The notes beneath the pieces are model-generated. The model was given only the letters and a program-made list of their open reading frames with translations. It was not told where the DNA came from and did not search any database. A stretch of DNA of 64,000 nt from DATHKG01 sp035489435 (lineage in GTDB: Bacteria > Bacteroidota > Bacteroidia > Chitinophagales > Chitinophagaceae): the NCBI GenBank assembly GCA_035489435.1, contig DATHKG010000039.1; one strand, given 5' to 3'. Shown here in pieces: positions 63,700 to 64,000 of the stretch. The number at the start of each line of letters is the position of its first letter. Position 1 is the stretch's first letter. The position numbers were made by a program, and so were the translations under genes.

Positions 63700-64000
63700 T
63701 TATTTCATTCCCCGATTCCCATAGATATTTTTTTTACGACAACTAGCAGCAAGTTCATCCTGGTTGAAATTTAGTATGTAAAGTTTTCCTTCTGCAGTCC
63801 CTATCAGCAGTTTCATAGGTGCAACAAATGATATCGCATTTACCCATGAATTAAATCTATATTCCAGAGGGGCACTTTCAACTAATTTTGTTGTAGTCAG
63901 CCGAAGCCTGGAATCAGCGCCGGCCGTGGCAAAAAACAATCCTTGTTTATCGATTGCAATATCATTGACACGGGAATTTGGCAATTGAAATAAACCTTTA
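63700..64000 (-). CDS. WD40-like repeat protein (partial, N-terminus outside window)
   Basis: The frame is open to the window edge and ends at 63700. The visible 99 residues include 'RVNDIAIDKQGLFFATAGAD' followed by SRLRLT and 'NAISFVAPMKLLIGTAEGKL' followed by YILNF, consistent with two WD40-type blades. A short basic tail follows. Large WD40 proteins often carry a caspase, CHAT or kinase domain at the other end, which lies outside this window. It precedes the barrel gene on the same strand. Confidence 0.7.
   Translation of the reverse strand, partial: KGLFQLPNSRVNDIAIDKQGLFFATAGADSRLRLTTTKLVESAPLEYRFNSWVNAISFVAPMKLLIGTAEGKLYILNFNQDELAASCRKKNIYGNRGMK

Overview
The window looks like a chromosomal segment of a Bacteroidota bacterium, most likely from the Chitinophagaceae (Chitinophaga/Niastella-like). 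The reasons are three SusC/SusD pairs, a FecI/FecR-type sigma/anti-sigma pair driving one of them, Tat-exported Gfo/Idh/MocA oxidoreductases, lipoproteins and A/T-rich gene starts with few clear Shine-Dalgarno sites. I see no rRNA, tRNA or CRISPR. The assignment rests on protein family content read by eye, not on a search.

Layout. (1) 1-7574, minus strand: an ECF sigma factor, a FecR anti-sigma factor, a SusC with an STN signalling domain, a SusD and the start of a beta-propeller protein form one trans-envelope signalling and uptake operon. (2) 7.8-16.8 kb: accessory region with a lipoprotein gene broken by a one-base frameshift, two tandem PF10127-type nucleotidyltransferases, an Ig-like protein, a large zinc-phospholipase-C-like protein, a complete IS701-type insertion sequence (TTAA target duplication) and a decayed remnant of another nucleotidyltransferase. 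(3) 16.8-20.4 kb: a subtilase plus AAA ATPase pair matching the IetAS defence architecture, followed by a degraded stretch with a short-chain dehydrogenase fragment. (4) 21.3-37.3 kb, minus strand: a long SusCD-led sugar locus with three Gfo/Idh/MocA oxidoreductases, a TIM-barrel isomerase, NagA- and NagB-like amino-sugar enzymes, an MFS transporter, a CBM9-like protein and a LacI regulator. (5) 37.8-46.8 kb: a second LacI regulator divergent from a plus-strand operon of oxidoreductase, PmoA/DUF6807 protein, SusC and SusD. No glycoside hydrolase is visible in any of the three SusCD loci.

(6) 46.9-64 kb is the most unusual part. It begins with a solitary contractile-tail sheath gene (minus strand). 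A plus-strand series follows: a TIR-TM-carboxypeptidase-regulatory protein, an outer-membrane barrel protein, a sigma-70 factor, an anti-sigma/TPR membrane protein, a cytoplasmic S8 peptidase and an exported CHAT-caspase-like TPR protein anchored by a C-terminal helix. Facing it on the minus strand are a second TIR-TM-regulatory protein, an exported TPR protein with the same kind of beta-sandwich domain, a small hypothetical protein, a barrel protein and a partial WD40-like protein; an alpha/beta hydrolase lies between. Overlapping reading frames tie several of these genes together. I infer a multi-protease, double-TIR envelope stress or conflict system under its own sigma factor. The individual domains are supported by visible motifs; the assembled function is a hypothesis.
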